The notes beneath the pieces are model-generated. The model was not told the origin of the DNA. It ran no database searches and saw nothing but the letters and a program-made list of their open reading frames with translations. This document shows, piece by piece, positions 5,060-5,845 of a stretch of DNA of 5,845 nt. The stretch lies in assembly GCA_030044325.1 (NCBI GenBank), contig JASHWA010000472.1, positions 1-5,845 of the forward strand, in the 5' to 3' direction. Each line of letters begins with the position of its first letter. Position 1 is the first letter of the stretch. This DNA is from Bryobacteraceae bacterium (lineage in GTDB: Bacteria > Acidobacteriota > Terriglobia > Bryobacterales > Bryobacteraceae). Both the position numbers and the translations under genes were made by a program.

Positions 5060-5845
5060 CTACCGGTACGCCGCCGCCTGAATCCCGTACAACTCCGCAT
5101 ACTGCCCGCGCTTGGCCATCAACTCCTCGTGCGACCCCGTCTCCACCACCCGCGCCCCGTCGAGCACTACGATCTGGTCCGCCATCCGCACCGTGCTGAA
5201 CCGGTGCGACACCAGAATCGTGATCCGCCCGTCGTCGCGATTGCGCGCCGCCGCCGCGTAGCGCTCGAACAGCGCATGCTCCGTCTCCGCATCCAGCGCC
5301 GCCGTCGGCTCATCCAGCGCCACCACCAGCGGCCGCTCCCGCATGAACCCCCGCGCCAGCGCCAGCTTCTGCCATTGCCCGAAACTCACCTCCGCGCCCT
5401 CCGGCCACGTCGCCCCCAGCTGCGTCTCCAACCCCGACTGCAATTTCTCGATCACGTCCTCCGCGCCCGCGCGCCTCACCGCCGCGACCACCGCCGCTTC
5501 ATCCTCGAATCGCGGCATGTCGCCCAGCCCCACCGTGTGCCGCGCCCGGAATTCGAAGCGGAAAAAATCCTGGAACGCCCCCGCCAGCCGCGACCGCCAC
5601 TCCTCGTGCGGAATCCTCGCCAAATCCGTGCCGTCGATCAGGATGCGCCCCGAATCCGGCAGATACATCCGGCACAGCAGCTTCACCAGCGTCGATTTCC
5701 CCGCGCCGTTCTCCCCCACAATCGCCACCACCGACCCCGCTTTCAACTCCACATTCACATCGTCGAGCACCCGCCGCGCCGTTCCTGGATACGCAAACGA
5801 AACATGCTCGAAGCGGATCCCGCGCTCCAAACGTGCCGGCGGCAT
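5060..5845 (-). CDS. ABC exporter, ATP-binding domain (N-terminal part outside window)
   Basis: At least 261 residues of an ATP-binding cassette, read leftward to TAG at 5060-5062. Numbering from the ATG at the window edge: Walker A GENGAGKS (44-51), Q-loop Gln92 (GAFQDF), signature VSFGQ (153-157) followed by WQKLALARGFMR, Walker B VVALDEP with catalytic Glu179, D-loop around ALD (183-185), and switch histidine His214 (LVSHRFSTVRMAD). The opening RLERGIRFEHVSFAYPG is the usual linker between membrane domain and ATPase in MsbA-type fused exporters, so the ATG at 5845 is probably internal and a six-helix membrane domain should lie beyond the edge. Such proteins work as dimers that export lipids, peptides or drugs; the substrate is unknown. 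The signature differs from LSGGQ at two positions. The family is certain; whether this is a fused or separate ATPase cannot be settled here. Confidence 0.93.
   Translation of the reverse strand: MPPARLERGIRFEHVSFAYPGTARRVLDDVNVELKAGSVVAIVGENGAGKSTLVKLLCRMYLPDSGRILIDGTDLARIPHEEWRSRLAGAFQDFFRFEFRARHTVGLGDMPRFEDEAAVVAAVRRAGAEDVIEKLQSGLETQLGATWPEGAEVSFGQWQKLALARGFMRERPLVVALDEPTAALDAETEHALFERYAAAARNRDDGRITILVSHRFSTVRMADQIVVLDGARVVETGSHEELMAKRGQYAELYGIQAAAYR

Overview
The window looks like a GC-rich chromosome segment of an Acidobacteriota bacterium, possibly of the Solibacter/Bryobacter type. That placement is inference: it rests on the base composition, on a CarD-type RNA polymerase regulator, and above all on a large membrane regulator (winged-helix-like domain, one membrane helix, TolB-like domain, TPR-type repeats) of a kind I associate with large families in that phylum. 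No 16S or other strict marker is present.

Layout: (1) 1-1366, plus strand: the 3' part of a CPBP intramembrane protease, then after 10 bases a secreted protein with a BamE/SmpA-like C-terminal module. The two look like an operon, because the ribosome binding site of the second overlaps the stop of the first. (2) 1370-1405: two back-to-back GC-rich hairpins with the same TTCA loop, between convergent genes. (3) 1426-1956, minus strand: carD, with a strong sigma-70-type promoter (2026-2054). A hairpin plus U6 run lies at what should be the very 5' end of its mRNA. (4) 2158-2702, plus strand: lspA (lipoprotein signal peptidase), preceded by a 22-codon upstream ORF whose stop overlaps the lspA start as ATGA. 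(5) 2703-2932: a spacer without a convincing gene. (6) 2933-4795, plus strand: the CadC-like membrane regulator. (7) 4906-5031, minus strand: a 41-codon ORF that looks like the start of a VapB-type antitoxin joined to the last residues of a VapC-type PIN toxin, so probably a deletion scar of a toxin-antitoxin operon. (8) 5060-5845, minus strand: the ATPase domain of an ABC exporter, running off the right edge.

The genes do not form one pathway. Several concern the envelope (protease, secreted BamE-like protein, lipoprotein signal peptidase, membrane-anchored regulator, exporter), and CarD acts globally on transcription initiation. I see no complete new defence or mobile system. The points most worth checking are the toxin-antitoxin remnant, the carD leader and the upstream ORF of lspA.
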